A stretch of DNA of 64,000 bases from NCBI RefSeq assembly GCF_016907355.1, contig NZ_JAFBBW010000001.1, positions 3,162,001-3,226,000 on the forward strand, in the 5' to 3' direction. The notes below the pieces were generated by a model. It was not told the DNA's origin. It worked only from the letters and a program-made list of their open reading frames with translations, and did not search any database. Origin of the DNA: Agromyces aurantiacus (GTDB taxonomy: Bacteria > Actinomycetota > Actinomycetes > Actinomycetales > Microbacteriaceae). The position numbers and the translations under genes were made by a program. Positions within the stretch are counted from its first letter, which is position 1, and each line of letters starts with the position of its first letter. Shown here in pieces: positions 24,712 to 36,339 of this stretch.

Positions 24712-26568
24712 ATGCACCAGACCCTCGCCGACCGGTGGAGCCGGATCTCGCTCCGGACCAAGATCACCGGCGTCACCGTGCTCATGCTGACGCTCGGCCT
24801 GCTGGTCTCCGGCATCGGCACGGCGGCGATGCTGCGCAGCTACGTCGAGAGCCAGCTCGAGTCCAAGCTCAGCGCGATCGCGTCGGGCGACTACTACAAG
24901 TACTTCACCCAGAACGGCGCCGAGCCCGACGACGACGCCAACCTCAGCGGACTCGACTTCAGCTCGTCCGACGACGTGTTCGTCGCCGTCTACGACCCCC
25001 GCACCGGCGAGTTCCTCGACCACAACTGGCGCGACCGCGACCCGTCGACCTACCCGACGATCCCCGAGCGCCTCACCCAGGTCGACGTGGTCGAGCAGAA
25101 CCAGGGCGGCGGGTACCGGGTGTTCTCGCTGCGCGACTCCGCGGGCGAGCCGACGTTCCGTGGCGTGTACGCCCTCATGGACGCCGACGACCGGGGCGGG
25201 CTCGCGCCGATCATCCTCGCGATCTCCTCGCAGGACACCGAGCGCCTGCTCGCGGCATACCTCACGATCTTCCTCGGCTTCGGACTGGGCGTCGTGCTCG
25301 TCGGAGCGCTCCTGACCCGCATGCTCGTCACCTCGACCTTCGCCCCGCTGCGCGAGGTCGAGCGCACGGCGGCCGAGATCGCCGACGGCGACTTCAGCCA
25401 GCGGCTCGGCGGCGCCACCCCGAACACCGAGGTCGGGCGACTCAACCGGTCGCTGAACACGATGCTCAACCGCATCGACCGGGCGTTCCGCGACCGGGCC
25501 CGCACGATCGACCAGATGCGACGGTTCGTCGGCGACGCCTCGCACGAGCTGCGCACGCCCCTCGTCTCGGTGCGGGGGTACGCCGAGCTCTACCGCATGG
25601 GCGCGCTGCAGTCCCCCGGCGACGTGGCCCAGGCGATGGACCGCATCGAGAAGGAGGCCATCCGGATGGGGGGCCTCGTCGAGGATCTCCTCGCGCTCGC
25701 CCGGCTCGACGAGGCCAAGCCGCTCGACCTCGCCGAGGTCGACCTCGTGCCCCTCGCCCGCGACGCGGCGCTCGATGCCATGGCCGCGAACCCCGGCCGG
25801 ACCGTGACCGTCATCGCGCCCGAGGACCTCAGGACCGATTCGACGGAGGTCGTCCAGGTCGACGTCGAGGTCGATCTCGACGCCGCGCCCTCGCGCGCGG
25901 CGGCGGGCCCCATCGCGCTCGCGGGCGCGACGCTCGCGCGCCTGCGCGGTCGCCGCGCGCCGACGGCCGCCGACGCCGGCGTCACCGCGGGACGCGCGCG
26001 ACGGGGCGGGGCCCGCGGCACCGGGAGCACGCGCGCCTCGCGCGCCGAGGCGCGTGCCGCGGCCGCCGCCGGTCGGGCGGCCGCCGAGGCGACGGGCGCC
26101 GAGACCGCCATCGCCGCCTCCGCCGCGACAGCCGGCCCGCCGCCCGCCGAACTGCCGACCGTGCCCGTACGCCGTGCGATCGTGCTCGCCGAGGAGAACA
26201 AGATCCGGCAGGTCATCACCAACCTCATGGGCAACGCCATGCGGTTCACGCCCGACGACAGCCCGATCGAGATCCGCGTGTCGATCGACGACGCCGCGGA
26301 GCGGGCGATGCTCGAGATCGTGGACCACGGCGAGGGCGTGCCGCCGCAGATCCGCGAGAAGATCTTCCAGCGCTTCTGGCGCGCCGACACCTCGCGCACG
26401 CGCGAGACCGGCGGCTCCGGGCTGGGCCTCGCGATCGTCTCCTCGATCGTCGCCGCGCACAACGGGCACGTCGACGTCGTCGAGACGCCGGGCGGCGGGG
26501 CGACCTTCCGGGTGGCGCTGCCGCTGGCCGGCTCGGCGGCCGCGCCGCAGCCCGTGGCCACGGCCTGA
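24712..26568 (+). CDS. Sensor histidine kinase with large alanine/arginine-rich insert
   Basis: The 618-residue kinase has a membrane segment near 20-45, an extracytoplasmic domain with DDDANLSGLDFSSSDDVF, a second membrane segment (180-200), HAMP, and a HisKA domain with His278 (DASHELRTPLVS). About 100 residues of low complexity (382-480) separate HisKA from the ATPase domain, which has the N box NLMGNAMRF (503), HGEGVPPQIREKIF and GGSGLGLAIV. Most kinases of this class have about 20-30 residues at that point. The tail repeats alanine. It pairs with the regulator upstream. Confidence 0.93.
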   Translation: MHQTLADRWSRISLRTKITGVTVLMLTLGLLVSGIGTAAMLRSYVESQLESKLSAIASGDYYKYFTQNGAEPDDDANLSGLDFSSSDDVFVAVYDPRTGEFLDHNWRDRDPSTYPTIPERLTQVDVVEQNQGGGYRVFSLRDSAGEPTFRGVYALMDADDRGGLAPIILAISSQDTERLLAAYLTIFLGFGLGVVLVGALLTRMLVTSTFAPLREVERTAAEIADGDFSQRLGGATPNTEVGRLNRSLNTMLNRIDRAFRDRARTIDQMRRFVGDASHELRTPLVSVRGYAELYRMGALQSPGDVAQAMDRIEKEAIRMGGLVEDLLALARLDEAKPLDLAEVDLVPLARDAALDAMAANPGRTVTVIAPEDLRTDSTEVVQVDVEVDLDAAPSRAAAGPIALAGATLARLRGRRAPTAADAGVTAGRARRGGARGTGSTRASRAEARAAAAAGRAAAEATGAETAIAASAATAGPPPAELPTVPVRRAIVLAEENKIRQVITNLMGNAMRFTPDDSPIEIRVSIDDAAERAMLEIVDHGEGVPPQIREKIFQRFWRADTSRTRETGGSGLGLAIVSSIVAAHNGHVDVVETPGGGATFRVALPLAGSAAAPQPVATA

Positions 26569-26705
26569 CGCGACGCGCGCCCGAGCGACCCGTCCTCCCC
26601 AGCCGCGGCCTGCGCGCGGCCCGTCGACTGCCTCGGCGCCGCCCTCCGTCTCGACGGCGACGCGCCTACGGTGGGCCGCGTACCCGAACGAGAGGAAACG
26701 GCACC

Positions 26706-26996
26706 ATGACGCGTTACCAGGTCGACAGCGAGCAGGTCAGGATGGCCACCCAGAGCGTGCAGGGCACGATCGGGCGCGTGCAGTCCGAGATCGCCTCGCT
26801 GCTCGCGCAGCTCACGGGCCTGCAGGGTTCGTGGTCGGGCCAGGCGGCCTCGGCCTTCCAGGGCGCCGTCGCCGACTGGCGCGGCACGCAGCAGCACGTC
26901 GAGGAGAGCCTCGCTGCGCTGAACCGGGCGCTCGCCGTCGCGGCCGCGCAGTACGCCGATGCCGAGCAGGCGAACGCGCGGCTGTTCGTGCGTTGA
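26706..26996 (+). CDS. WXG100-family protein
   Basis: This 96-residue helical-hairpin protein has the central WSG motif (GSWSGQAASAFQ) and heptad-like helices on each side, the hallmark of ESAT-6-like WXG100 proteins exported by type VII secretion. No EssC/EccC ATPase lies in this window. A gagagga site precedes ATG 26706. It may be exported or act as a chaperone partner; the target is unknown. Confidence 0.9.
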   Translation: MTRYQVDSEQVRMATQSVQGTIGRVQSEIASLLAQLTGLQGSWSGQAASAFQGAVADWRGTQQHVEESLAALNRALAVAAAQYADAEQANARLFVR

Positions 26997-27018
26997 CGCG
27001 CCCACGTGCGCACACGAC

Positions 27019-27048
27019 GAAGGGCGTCTCCCGGAGGAGACGCCCTTC
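27019..27048. terminator. Terminator between WXG100 gene and groEL
   Basis: A perfect 13-bp stem (27019-27031 with 27036-27048) and CGGA loop lie between convergent ends, so it can serve both genes. Confidence 0.82.
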
Positions 27049-27078
27049 GCGTGGTGCAGCCTGAGCCGCGGTCGGGAC

Positions 27079-28743
<1,665 letters not shown>

Positions 28744-28801
28744 TTAGCACTCGAATCGAGCGAGTGCTAAACCGATTCTGGCACTCACCCGCCACGAGTG
28801 C
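28744..28801 (-). promoter_or_regulatory. Perfect CIRCE plus a second CIRCE-like site before groEL
   Basis: The first site (28744-28770) is TTAGCACTC-N9-GAGTGCTAA, a perfect CIRCE bound by HrcA. A second degenerate copy (GCACTC-N9-GAGTGC, 28781-28801) lies ten bases further out and overlaps the promoter -35 and spacer. Confidence 0.93.
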
Positions 28802-28803
28802 AA
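28775..28803 (-). promoter_or_regulatory. groEL promoter
   Basis: On the minus strand, -35 TTGCAC (28798-28803), a 17-bp spacer and -10 CAGAAT (28775-28780). The transcript would start inside the perfect CIRCE. Confidence 0.75.
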
Positions 28804-28838
28804 GCGAGCGTCGACGGCCCCGACGTGCGCGGACATGC

Positions 28839-28871
28839 GGAAGCGCCGCCGTCCGGGACGGCGGCGCTTCC
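28839..28871 (-). terminator. Terminator of the cold-shock gene
   Basis: A perfect 15-bp stem (28839-28853 with 28857-28871), loop CGG, lies eleven bases after the stop. Confidence 0.82.
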
Positions 28872-28881
28872 GGGGAGGGAC

Positions 28882-29085
28882 TCAGGCCGGGCGAACGGCC
28901 TCGGCCTGCGGGCCCTTGGCACCCGAGCCGACGTCGAAGGTCACCTGCTGGCCCTCTTCGAGCACCTTGTACCCCGCCATGTCGATCGCGGAGTAGTGGA
29001 CGAACACGTCCTGGCCTCCGCCGTCGACGGTGATGAATCCGTATCCCTTTTCAGCGTTGAACCACTTGACGGTTCCGTTCGCCAT
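28882..29085 (-). CDS. Cold shock protein CspA-type
   Basis: This 67-residue protein is a single cold-shock domain with [17 protein letters not shown] and DVFVHYSAI, the RNA-binding RNP1 and RNP2 motifs. It binds single-stranded RNA and DNA as a chaperone. The mRNA leader is about 118 nt long, as usual for cold-shock genes. A CTATCT -10 and TTGTGC -35 lie at 29210-29239. It lies next to LytR_C and groEL as in related genomes. Confidence 0.95.
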   Translation of the reverse strand: MANGTVKWFNAEKGYGFITVDGGGQDVFVHYSAIDMAGYKVLEEGQQVTFDVGSGAKGPQAEAVRPA

Positions 29086-29209
29086 GCGTTGCTCCCATGT
29101 TGCCGATTTCCGAGTCGGCACGTGCCTTCCGCCTGTACCGGGCCGTCCGCCGTGCTGGCAGGCGCCGGCACGGCACTGCTGCATCACACGGGTACGAGCG
29201 ACCGTTTCC

Positions 29210-29239
29210 AGATAGTCACAGCGCACGCGCGCCGCACAA
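29210..29239 (-). promoter_or_regulatory. Promoter of cold-shock gene with long leader
   Basis: On the minus strand, -35 TTGTGC (29234-29239), an 18-bp spacer and -10 CTATCT (29210-29215). About 118 nt of untranslated leader precede the ATG at 29085. Such leaders are often cold-responsive; here that is an inference. Confidence 0.6.
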
Positions 29240-29291
29240 GGGGGCCGGCGCCGCGAATGGTCGCAGAATGGCAACGATTCGGTCACCGGCG

Positions 29292-29837
29292 TCAGCCGGC
29301 GACCTGCTCGGCGTAGTCGGCGCCGAGGACGGCGACCAGCTGCAGGCCCTCGGCCGCGAAGTCCTCACTCAGTCGCACCTCGGCGCCCGGCAGGAGCTGG
29401 GCGACGCCGCGGGCCGCCCCCTCGAGGTCGGCGGAGGCGTAGTACACCACGGTCTGCTCGATGTCGGACGAGTCCGCGTTCGAGGCGACGCCGACGGGCA
29501 CCCCGCCCGCGGCGAGCGCCTCGCTCGCCTTGGCCGCGAGTCCCGTGGTGGTGGTGCCGTTGAGCACCGTGACGGGGATGTCGGGGGCGACCGTCGGCGG
29601 GACCGTCGCGACCGGCGTCGGCGAGCCCGTCGGCGCGGCCACGTCGTCGAAGTTCAGTCGGTTGTTGAATACCGACACGGCCGCGATGCCCGCGACCGCG
29701 AGCACGACCGTCGCGAGCGCGGCCCAGCCGAAGGTGATCCACCGCGCCCGGCGACGCGCGGGCGCGCGGTGCGCGCCCACCCGCTCGATGCCGTGCGGGA
29801 TCGAGTCGAATCGGTCGCGGGGGAACTTCTGCGCCAT
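29292..29837 (-). CDS. Membrane protein with LytR C-terminal domain
   Basis: The 181-residue protein has a basic N-terminus, one membrane helix (about 37-58), a Pro/Thr/Val-rich stalk, and an extracytoplasmic LytR_C domain ([22 protein letters not shown]). The catalytic LCP domain is missing. LytR_C domains accompany wall-polymer ligases, so a wall-linked role is plausible but unproven. The gene is 26 bp after the DUF3263 gene and probably cotranscribed. Confidence 0.88.
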   Translation of the reverse strand: MAQKFPRDRFDSIPHGIERVGAHRAPARRRARWITFGWAALATVVLAVAGIAAVSVFNNRLNFDDVAAPTGSPTPVATVPPTVAPDIPVTVLNGTTTTGLAAKASEALAAGGVPVGVASNADSSDIEQTVVYYASADLEGAARGVAQLLPGAEVRLSEDFAAEGLQLVAVLGADYAEQVAG

Positions 29838-29863
29838 GGGTCCTGTCGAGGGTCGGGGCCGGG

Positions 29864-30196
29864 TCAGCCGAGCGGATGGCCGTGGGGAATCGTACGACGT
29901 GCGCGGGCGTCCGCGCGCGCGTCGCGCTGCCGTTGCAGCCGCTTGACGAGCATCGGGTCGTGCCGCAGCGCCGCCGGCGAATCGACCAGCGCGCCCAGCA
30001 GCCGGTAGTACCGCGCGGCCGACATGCCGAGCTCGTCGCGGATCGCATCGGCCTTCCGCGCGGCGTCGCGCCACGCGCGTGCCTCGAAGGCGAGGATGTC
30101 GCGCTGCCGGTCGTCGAGTCCGGCCGCGGGCTCCACGGCGTCGGCGGAGGATGTCCCGGGAGGGCCCGGGCGGTCCGGTCGGCGTGCCGCGTCCAT
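29864..30196 (-). CDS. DUF3263-family protein
   Basis: The 110-residue protein has GLDDRQRDILAFEARAWRDA, then KADAIRDELGMSAARYYRLLGALVDSP, the helix-turn-helix-like DUF3263 core, and a basic tail. Family members are small DNA-binding-like proteins found beside LytR_C genes in actinobacteria. Start ATG 30196. The role is unknown. Confidence 0.87.
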   Translation of the reverse strand: MDAARRPDRPGPPGTSSADAVEPAAGLDDRQRDILAFEARAWRDAARKADAIRDELGMSAARYYRLLGALVDSPAALRHDPMLVKRLQRQRDARADARARRTIPHGHPLG

Positions 30197-30394
30197 CGCA
30201 CCTCCATCCCGTGCTCGGCGTGTGACGCCATCCTAGGGAGCGGCGGCCGGGAACGACCCGTGCGCCACGCTCGGCGAGCGTGAACGGCCGCCCTCGCCGG
30301 CGCGGGAACACGCTCCGGAGGTCGCACGTTGCACCACGCGTCGCCGCATGCGCGACGATGGAGTGGTCCCCCCACGTGCACGAGGAGCAGAACC

Positions 30395-30796
30395 ATGGCC
30401 TACCAGGTGAGCAAGTCCGACGACGAGTGGCGCGAGCAGCTCGGCGACGAGCGGTACGCCGTGCTGCGCGAGGCCGCGACCGAGCGCCCGTGGACGGGCG
30501 AGCTGCTCGACGAGGAGCGCGCGGGCGTCTACACCTGTGCGGCGTGCGGCGCCGAGCTGTTCAAGAGCGGCACCAAGTTCGACTCGGGGTGCGGCTGGCC
30601 GAGCTTCTACGAGTCGGTGCGGCCCGAAGCGGTCGAACTGATCGAGGACACCTCGCTCGGCATGGTCCGCACCGAGGTGCGCTGCGCGAACTGCGGCTCG
30701 CACCTCGGCCACGTGTTCCCCGACGGGTTCGGCACGCCGACCGGCGACCGCTACTGCATGAACTCGATCGCGCTCGACTTCGCGCCCGAGTCCTGA
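30395..30796 (+). CDS. msrB: Peptide-methionine (R)-S-oxide reductase
   Basis: MsrB reduces the R form of methionine sulfoxide in proteins using thioredoxin. This 133-residue enzyme has the two zinc CxxC pairs Cys48/Cys51 and Cys97/Cys100, catalytic Cys121 (RYCMNSIAL) and possible resolving Cys66. A gaggag ribosome site precedes ATG 30395. It is followed by a nitroreductase-like gene two bases later. Confidence 0.96.
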   Translation: MAYQVSKSDDEWREQLGDERYAVLREAATERPWTGELLDEERAGVYTCAACGAELFKSGTKFDSGCGWPSFYESVRPEAVELIEDTSLGMVRTEVRCANCGSHLGHVFPDGFGTPTGDRYCMNSIALDFAPES

Positions 30797-30798
30797 GC

Positions 30799-31350
30799 GT
30801 GGGGTCCGTGCGAGCGGCGGCGCTGGCGCGACGCTCCTGGCCGAAGGTGACGGATGACGCACCCGACGACGCCGAGCTGGCCGACCTCCTCGAGGCGGCG
30901 GGGCGGGTCGCCGACCACGGCGCGCTCGTGCCCTGGCGGGTGATCGCCCTTCGCGGTGAGGCGCGGCGGCGCCTCGGCGACGCGCTCGTCGAGGCCGCCG
31001 CCGTCGAGGGGGAGGCCGCGGCGAAGCTCGCCGCGAAGCCGGTGCGCGCGCCGCTGCTGCTCGCGCTCGTGGCGGTCGTGCAGCCGCACCCGAAGGTGGC
31101 CGAGTGGGAGCAGGAGGCCTGCGCGGCCGGCGTCGGCCACATGCTGACCCTCCTGCTCGACGAGGCCGGATGGGGCGTCATGTGGCGCACCGGCCCGCAC
31201 ACGCGCCATCCGGTGGTCGCCGGGATGCACGGCCTCGCCGAGGGCGAGCGGCTCATGGGGTGGCTCTACGTGGGCGGCAAGCCGGCCACCGGGCGGCCCG
31301 AGCGTCGTCGGGCGCCGGTCGCCGAGGGTCGCCTCAGCTCGCTGGACTGA
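30799..31350 (+). CDS. Nitroreductase-family protein
   Basis: The 183-residue protein has ARRSWPKVTDDAPDDAEL and AAGRVADHGALVPWRVIAL, the FMN-binding N-terminal region of the family, and GVMWRTGPHTRHP near the middle. Family members use NAD(P)H and FMN on nitro or quinone substrates; here the substrate is unknown. GTG 30799 follows msrB by two bases; GTG 30808 is a close alternative with a GGGG upstream. Its end overlaps the convergent DMT gene by 17 bases. Confidence 0.82.
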   Translation: MGSVRAAALARRSWPKVTDDAPDDAELADLLEAAGRVADHGALVPWRVIALRGEARRRLGDALVEAAAVEGEAAAKLAAKPVRAPLLLALVAVVQPHPKVAEWEQEACAAGVGHMLTLLLDEAGWGVMWRTGPHTRHPVVAGMHGLAEGERLMGWLYVGGKPATGRPERRRAPVAEGRLSSLD

Positions 31351-32404
31351 CGGGCGCCGGCGGCGCCGTGTGGCGAGCCGGCCGACGCGCGCTCGAGAGC
31401 GCGACCGCCACGAGCGCGAGCACCGTTCCGCCGATGGTCGCGAGACCCACGCCGTGCCCGGAGGTCGGCAGCAGCAGGTCGAGGGCGAGGGCCGCGGCGA
31501 GCTGCCCGGCCACGATGCCGAGCGCGAGCACGAGCACCCCCACGCGGCGCACGAGCGCGGCCTGCATGGCGATGAACACGCACCCGACGGCGCCGCCCGC
31601 ATACAGCCACGGTTCGGCCGGCATGGCGGTGGGCCAGCCGACGGATGCCGCGTGCACGAGCAGCACGACGACGAGCACCGTCGTGCCCACGGCGAAGTTC
31701 ACGAGCGTGGCCGCGAGCGCGCTCGACGCGGCGGTGCGGACGCGCCCGTTCATCGCCTGCTGCCACGAGACCGCGAAGCCCGCCGAGAACGGCAGCACCA
31801 TGAGCAGCACGGGCACGGCGGCGGCCACCTGGGCCGACACCGCCCACCCGATCGCGGCGAGGGCCAGGACGGCGCCGGCCACGCGCGGGACCGTCAGCGG
31901 CCGTCGACCGCCGGGTCCGATGCCGATCGCATCGAAGACGACGCCGCCGAGCGTCTGCCCCGCGACGATCGCGACCGTGAACAGCGCGACGCCGAGCACG
32001 CCCGCCGCGATGCCCTGGGTGGCGACGAACCAGGCGCCGGCGACGCCGCCGAGCAGCATCCACCTCGCGAGCCGCCGCTCGCGCAGCGCCGCACGCAGGC
32101 GGCCGACCCCGCGGCGTCCCGCAGGCCACGCCGCGAGCACCGCGAGCAGGATCAGCAGTCCCGAGCCGAACGAGATCAGCGCGGCGACCGCGAAGTCGTC
32201 GAGCCGGGTCGCGAGCTGGCCGTTGATGCGCGACTGCACGGCCACGAGTGCGCCCGAGACCACGGTGAGCGCGACCGCGGCCCACATCGGCACGCGCGAT
32301 CGCTCGGCGTGATGGTGCGGGTGGTGGTCGCCGAGCGAGGTCGGCGTCGACGGGATGGAGGGTGCCGCGACATCCGCGGGGCCGGGTGCGGGGGTGCTGG
32401 TCAT
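31334..32404 (-). CDS. DMT-superfamily transporter (YdcZ/DUF606-like), His-rich N-terminus
   Basis: The 356-residue protein has about ten membrane helices in two repeat halves, like the DMT/YdcZ family. The cytoplasmic N-terminus carries the cluster DHHPHHHAERS, which could bind metal. Helix motifs such as VSGALVAVQSRINGQLA and FGSGLLILLAVLAAW fit DUF606. Substrate unknown. ATG 32404 lies three bases from tRNA-Thr. Confidence 0.85.
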   Translation of the reverse strand: MTSTPAPGPADVAAPSIPSTPTSLGDHHPHHHAERSRVPMWAAVALTVVSGALVAVQSRINGQLATRLDDFAVAALISFGSGLLILLAVLAAWPAGRRGVGRLRAALRERRLARWMLLGGVAGAWFVATQGIAAGVLGVALFTVAIVAGQTLGGVVFDAIGIGPGGRRPLTVPRVAGAVLALAAIGWAVSAQVAAAVPVLLMVLPFSAGFAVSWQQAMNGRVRTAASSALAATLVNFAVGTTVLVVVLLVHAASVGWPTAMPAEPWLYAGGAVGCVFIAMQAALVRRVGVLVLALGIVAGQLAAALALDLLLPTSGHGVGLATIGGTVLALVAVALSSARRPARHTAPPAPVSPAS

Positions 32405-32406
32405 GG

Positions 32407-32479
32407 AGCCGGCTACGGGACTCGAACCCGTAACCACCGCTTTACAAGAGCGGTGCGCTACCAATTGCGCCAAGCCGGC
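32407..32479 (-). tRNA. tRNA-Thr (UGU)
   Basis: Read on the minus strand, acceptor GCCGGCT pairs with AGCCGGC, the D stem is GCGC/GCGC, the anticodon loop CTTGTAA gives TGT, and the T-arm contains TTCGAGT. CCA is not encoded. It decodes ACA threonine codons. Confidence 0.95.
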
Positions 32480-32524
32480 AGGTGTCCCCACATCCTACCG
32501 ACCGGGTGCGGGGCCGCGCACGAC

Positions 32525-32552
32525 GACGGCCCGGCCGCTGGGCCGGGCCGTC
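32525..32552 (-). terminator. Terminator of the DsbA-like gene
   Basis: A perfect 12-bp stem (32525-32536 with 32541-32552) and GCTG loop lie 17 bases beyond the stop. Confidence 0.82.
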
Positions 32553-32569
32553 GAACGGGTCGCCGGGGC

Positions 32570-33493
32570 CTACTGCGCCGCGGGCGTCGGGGTCGGCGTG
32601 GGCGTCGCCGTGGACTCCGAGTAGCTCTCGCCGGCCGCCTGGAGCACGAACGCCTGGAACTCGGCGGAGTCCTCGAGCGAGCCGACGTACTGCTTGCCGT
32701 TCACGAGCACGGTCGGGGTGCCCGTGACCGAGTCGAGCTCGGAGTTCGGGATCGGGCCGGTCAGCGCTCGCTCCGTGGCATCCTGCACCCAGCCCTTGAA
32801 CCGGGTCTGGTCGATGCACGAGTCGACCGACGAGGCGGCCCCGGCCTGCGACGCGAGCTTCTTGATCTCGTCGTTCGTGAGCCCCGTCGAGAGCTCCTCG
32901 GGCTGGTTCTCGAACATCAGCGCGTTGAAGTCGAAGAACGCCTCGGGCGAGTACTCGGCCACGCACGCGGCCGCGTTCGCCGCACGCAGGGAGTACTGCG
33001 TGCCCGCGGACTTGTTGGTGAGGATCGCGATCGGGTGCACCTCGAGCGTGGCGGCGCCCGACTCGACCATCGTGCGCATGGTCTCGTTGTTCGTCGTCTC
33101 GAACTGGCCGCAGTACGGGCACAGGTAGTCGATGTAGGTGACGATGTTGGCGACGGTGCCGCTCTCGTCGGGCTCGGTGGGCGTGGGCTCGCCGCCATCG
33201 GGGATGGCCGGCGTCTCGACGGCCTGGATGCCGCCCTCGCCGCCGACCAGCACGATGCCGTCGCTGGCCATGTTCTTCGGCCCCGGACCGCCCGCCGGCG
33301 CATTGCCGAGGACGAGCGCGACGATCAGGCCGGCCACCGCGAGGATCGCCACGATGACGCCGCCCTGGATCAGGAGCTTGTTGCGGCGGTCGCGCTTCTT
33401 CTGCTCCTCCCGGAGCAGCCTGGCCTTCTCGCGGGCCGCCTCGCGACGCTCGTTACGGGTGGGACGTGGCTGGTTCGGTCCGCCAGTGCTCAT
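32570..33493 (-). CDS. Membrane-anchored DsbA-like thioredoxin-fold protein
   Basis: The 307-residue protein has a charged N-terminus, one membrane helix (43-63), then a thioredoxin fold of DsbA type with active site CPYC (125-128) in YIDYLCPYCGQFE. The cis-Pro segment is TGTPTVLVNG and the end is Pro/Thr-rich. It would make or reshuffle disulfides in exported proteins. Two more cysteines (AAACVAEY and SVDSCID) may form a second bond. No DsbB/VKOR partner is in the window. Confidence 0.93.
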   Translation of the reverse strand: MSTGGPNQPRPTRNERREAAREKARLLREEQKKRDRRNKLLIQGGVIVAILAVAGLIVALVLGNAPAGGPGPKNMASDGIVLVGGEGGIQAVETPAIPDGGEPTPTEPDESGTVANIVTYIDYLCPYCGQFETTNNETMRTMVESGAATLEVHPIAILTNKSAGTQYSLRAANAAACVAEYSPEAFFDFNALMFENQPEELSTGLTNDEIKKLASQAGAASSVDSCIDQTRFKGWVQDATERALTGPIPNSELDSVTGTPTVLVNGKQYVGSLEDSAEFQAFVLQAAGESYSESTATPTPTPTPAAQ

Positions 33494-33796
33494 CGATGGT
33501 CAACTCCGGGTCGCTGTGTGAGCGCTCGCACGCGGGCACACGGGCACACGACAGGCGCAACGAACGAGTGTAGGAGCGATCGCTGTGAATCGCCCAAACG
33601 GCGCCCCGACACGCGCTGGACGCGGCCGCCGTGCGCCGCCGCCGTGGGCCCGCGCTGGGCCCGGGCCCCCCGGTCGTCACGATTGCCGGGTCGGTCGCGT
33701 CGCATGACATACTGAGGGAGCGTCGACATGGATGTCGGCGTTTCCATTCACTACGGATCGTCCGGCACGTACCTGCCGGTGAAGGAGAACAGAACC
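33494..33796 (+). other. Intergenic region upstream of the ABC ATPase
   Basis: There is no gene here. The left half is high-G+C sequence between divergent genes. A -10-like CATACT (33708-33713) lies before a palindrome CGACATGGATGTCG (33724-33737) and a leader of about 75 nt to ATG 33797. The palindrome just after the -10 looks like a repressor site. A gaaggag ribosome site lies ten bases before ATG. Confidence 0.5.
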
Positions 33797-34897
<1,101 letters not shown>

Positions 34898-34974
34898 CCC
34901 TCGCATTCCGCGATCGCGATGCCGGTCGGGCTTCGGCCCGGCCGGCTTCGTCGTTCCCCGGTACGCTGGGCGTG

Positions 34975-36294
34975 ATGAGCGGCACACTCTCGATCACGTC
35001 GGCGATGACCGATCCGGCCCTGCTCGACCTCCCATGGGACCTCCCGCTCGAGGCCTGGCCGAGCGAGCACATCGCGGCGCTGCCGAAGGGCATCTCGCGG
35101 CACCTCGTGCGCTTCGCGCACCTGAGCGGCCATGTGGTGGCGATCAAGGAGACCACGGCCGAGATGGCGCGCGGCGAGTACGACATGCTGCGCATGCTCC
35201 AGCGACTCGAGATCCCCTGCGTCGAACCCGTCGCGGTCATCACGAACCGCACGGATGCCGACGGCGCCGAGCTCGCGCCCGTGCTCGTCACTCGGCACCT
35301 GCGCTTCTCGCTCCCCTACCGCGCGCTGTTCTCGCAGACCCTCCGCCCCGACACCGCGACCCGGCTCGTCGACGCGCTCGCGGTGCTGCTCGTGCGCCTG
35401 CACATCGTGGGCTTCTTCTGGGGCGACGTGTCGCTCTCGAACACGCTCTTCCGCCGCGACGCGGGCGCGTTCGCCGCGTACCTCGTCGACGCCGAGACCG
35501 GCAAGCTCTACGAGGGCGGCCTCTCGAACGGCCAGCGCGAGAACGACCTCGAGATCGCGCGCGTGAACATCGCCGGCGAGCTGCTCGACCTCGAGGCCGG
35601 CGGCCGCGTCGCCGACGAGCTCGACCCGGTGCGCATCTCGAACGGCATCGTCGACGCGTACCGCAACCTCTGGAGCGAGCTGACGGGCAGCGAGTCGTTC
35701 GGCGTGGCCGAGCGGTGGCGCATCAACGAGCGCGTGAACCGCCTCAACGAGCTCGGCTTCGACATCGAGGAGCTCGCGATCCGCACCGACGAGAGCGGTA
35801 CGACGCTGCGCATCCAGCCCAAGGTCGTCGACGCGGGCCACCACCAGCGCCGGCTGCTGCGGCTGACCGGCCTCGACGCGGGCGAGAACCAAGCGCGGCG
35901 CCTGCTGAACGACCTCGACTCGTACCGTGCGGCGTACAACAAGCAGAGCCAGGACGAGGAGATGGTCGCGCACGAGTGGCTCATGCGCGTGTTCGAGCCC
36001 GTCGTGCGCGCCGTGCCGCAGGAGCTGCGGGGCAAGCTCGAGCCCGCCGAGGTGTTCCACGAGCTGCTCGAGCACCGCTGGTACATGGCGCAGCAGCAGG
36101 GCCGCGACATCCCGCTCGCCGAGGCCCTGACCGCCTACATCAACGACGTGCTGCGGCACCGGCGCGACGAGGCGACCGTGATCGGGCCGCCCACCGAGGC
36201 GATCACGACCGCGCTGCCCTCGATCGCCCCCGACACGACCGCGATCCCGGTGCACGACCCCGACGACGAGGGCGACTGGCGCCTCAAGGTCTGA
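34975..36294 (+). CDS. DUF4032 kinase-like protein
   Basis: This 439-residue protein has a kinase-like N-terminal half: VVAIKETTAEMARGEYDML resembles the ATP-binding lysine and glutamate region, and GFFWGDVSLSNTLF resembles the catalytic loop, with YLVDAETG after it. The C-terminal half is DUF4032. A TACGCT -10 element lies seven bases before ATG, so the mRNA may be leaderless; GTG 34972 is an alternative start. It follows the ABC ATPase. Lipopolysaccharide-kinase-like folds phosphorylate small molecules, but the substrate is unknown. Confidence 0.85.
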   Translation: MSGTLSITSAMTDPALLDLPWDLPLEAWPSEHIAALPKGISRHLVRFAHLSGHVVAIKETTAEMARGEYDMLRMLQRLEIPCVEPVAVITNRTDADGAELAPVLVTRHLRFSLPYRALFSQTLRPDTATRLVDALAVLLVRLHIVGFFWGDVSLSNTLFRRDAGAFAAYLVDAETGKLYEGGLSNGQRENDLEIARVNIAGELLDLEAGGRVADELDPVRISNGIVDAYRNLWSELTGSESFGVAERWRINERVNRLNELGFDIEELAIRTDESGTTLRIQPKVVDAGHHQRRLLRLTGLDAGENQARRLLNDLDSYRAAYNKQSQDEEMVAHEWLMRVFEPVVRAVPQELRGKLEPAEVFHELLEHRWYMAQQQGRDIPLAEALTAYINDVLRHRRDEATVIGPPTEAITTALPSIAPDTTAIPVHDPDDEGDWRLKV

Positions 36295-36339
36295 CCCGCC
36301 GCCGCGACCGCACCGCGCCTCCGAGGTGCACGAGCGTTC

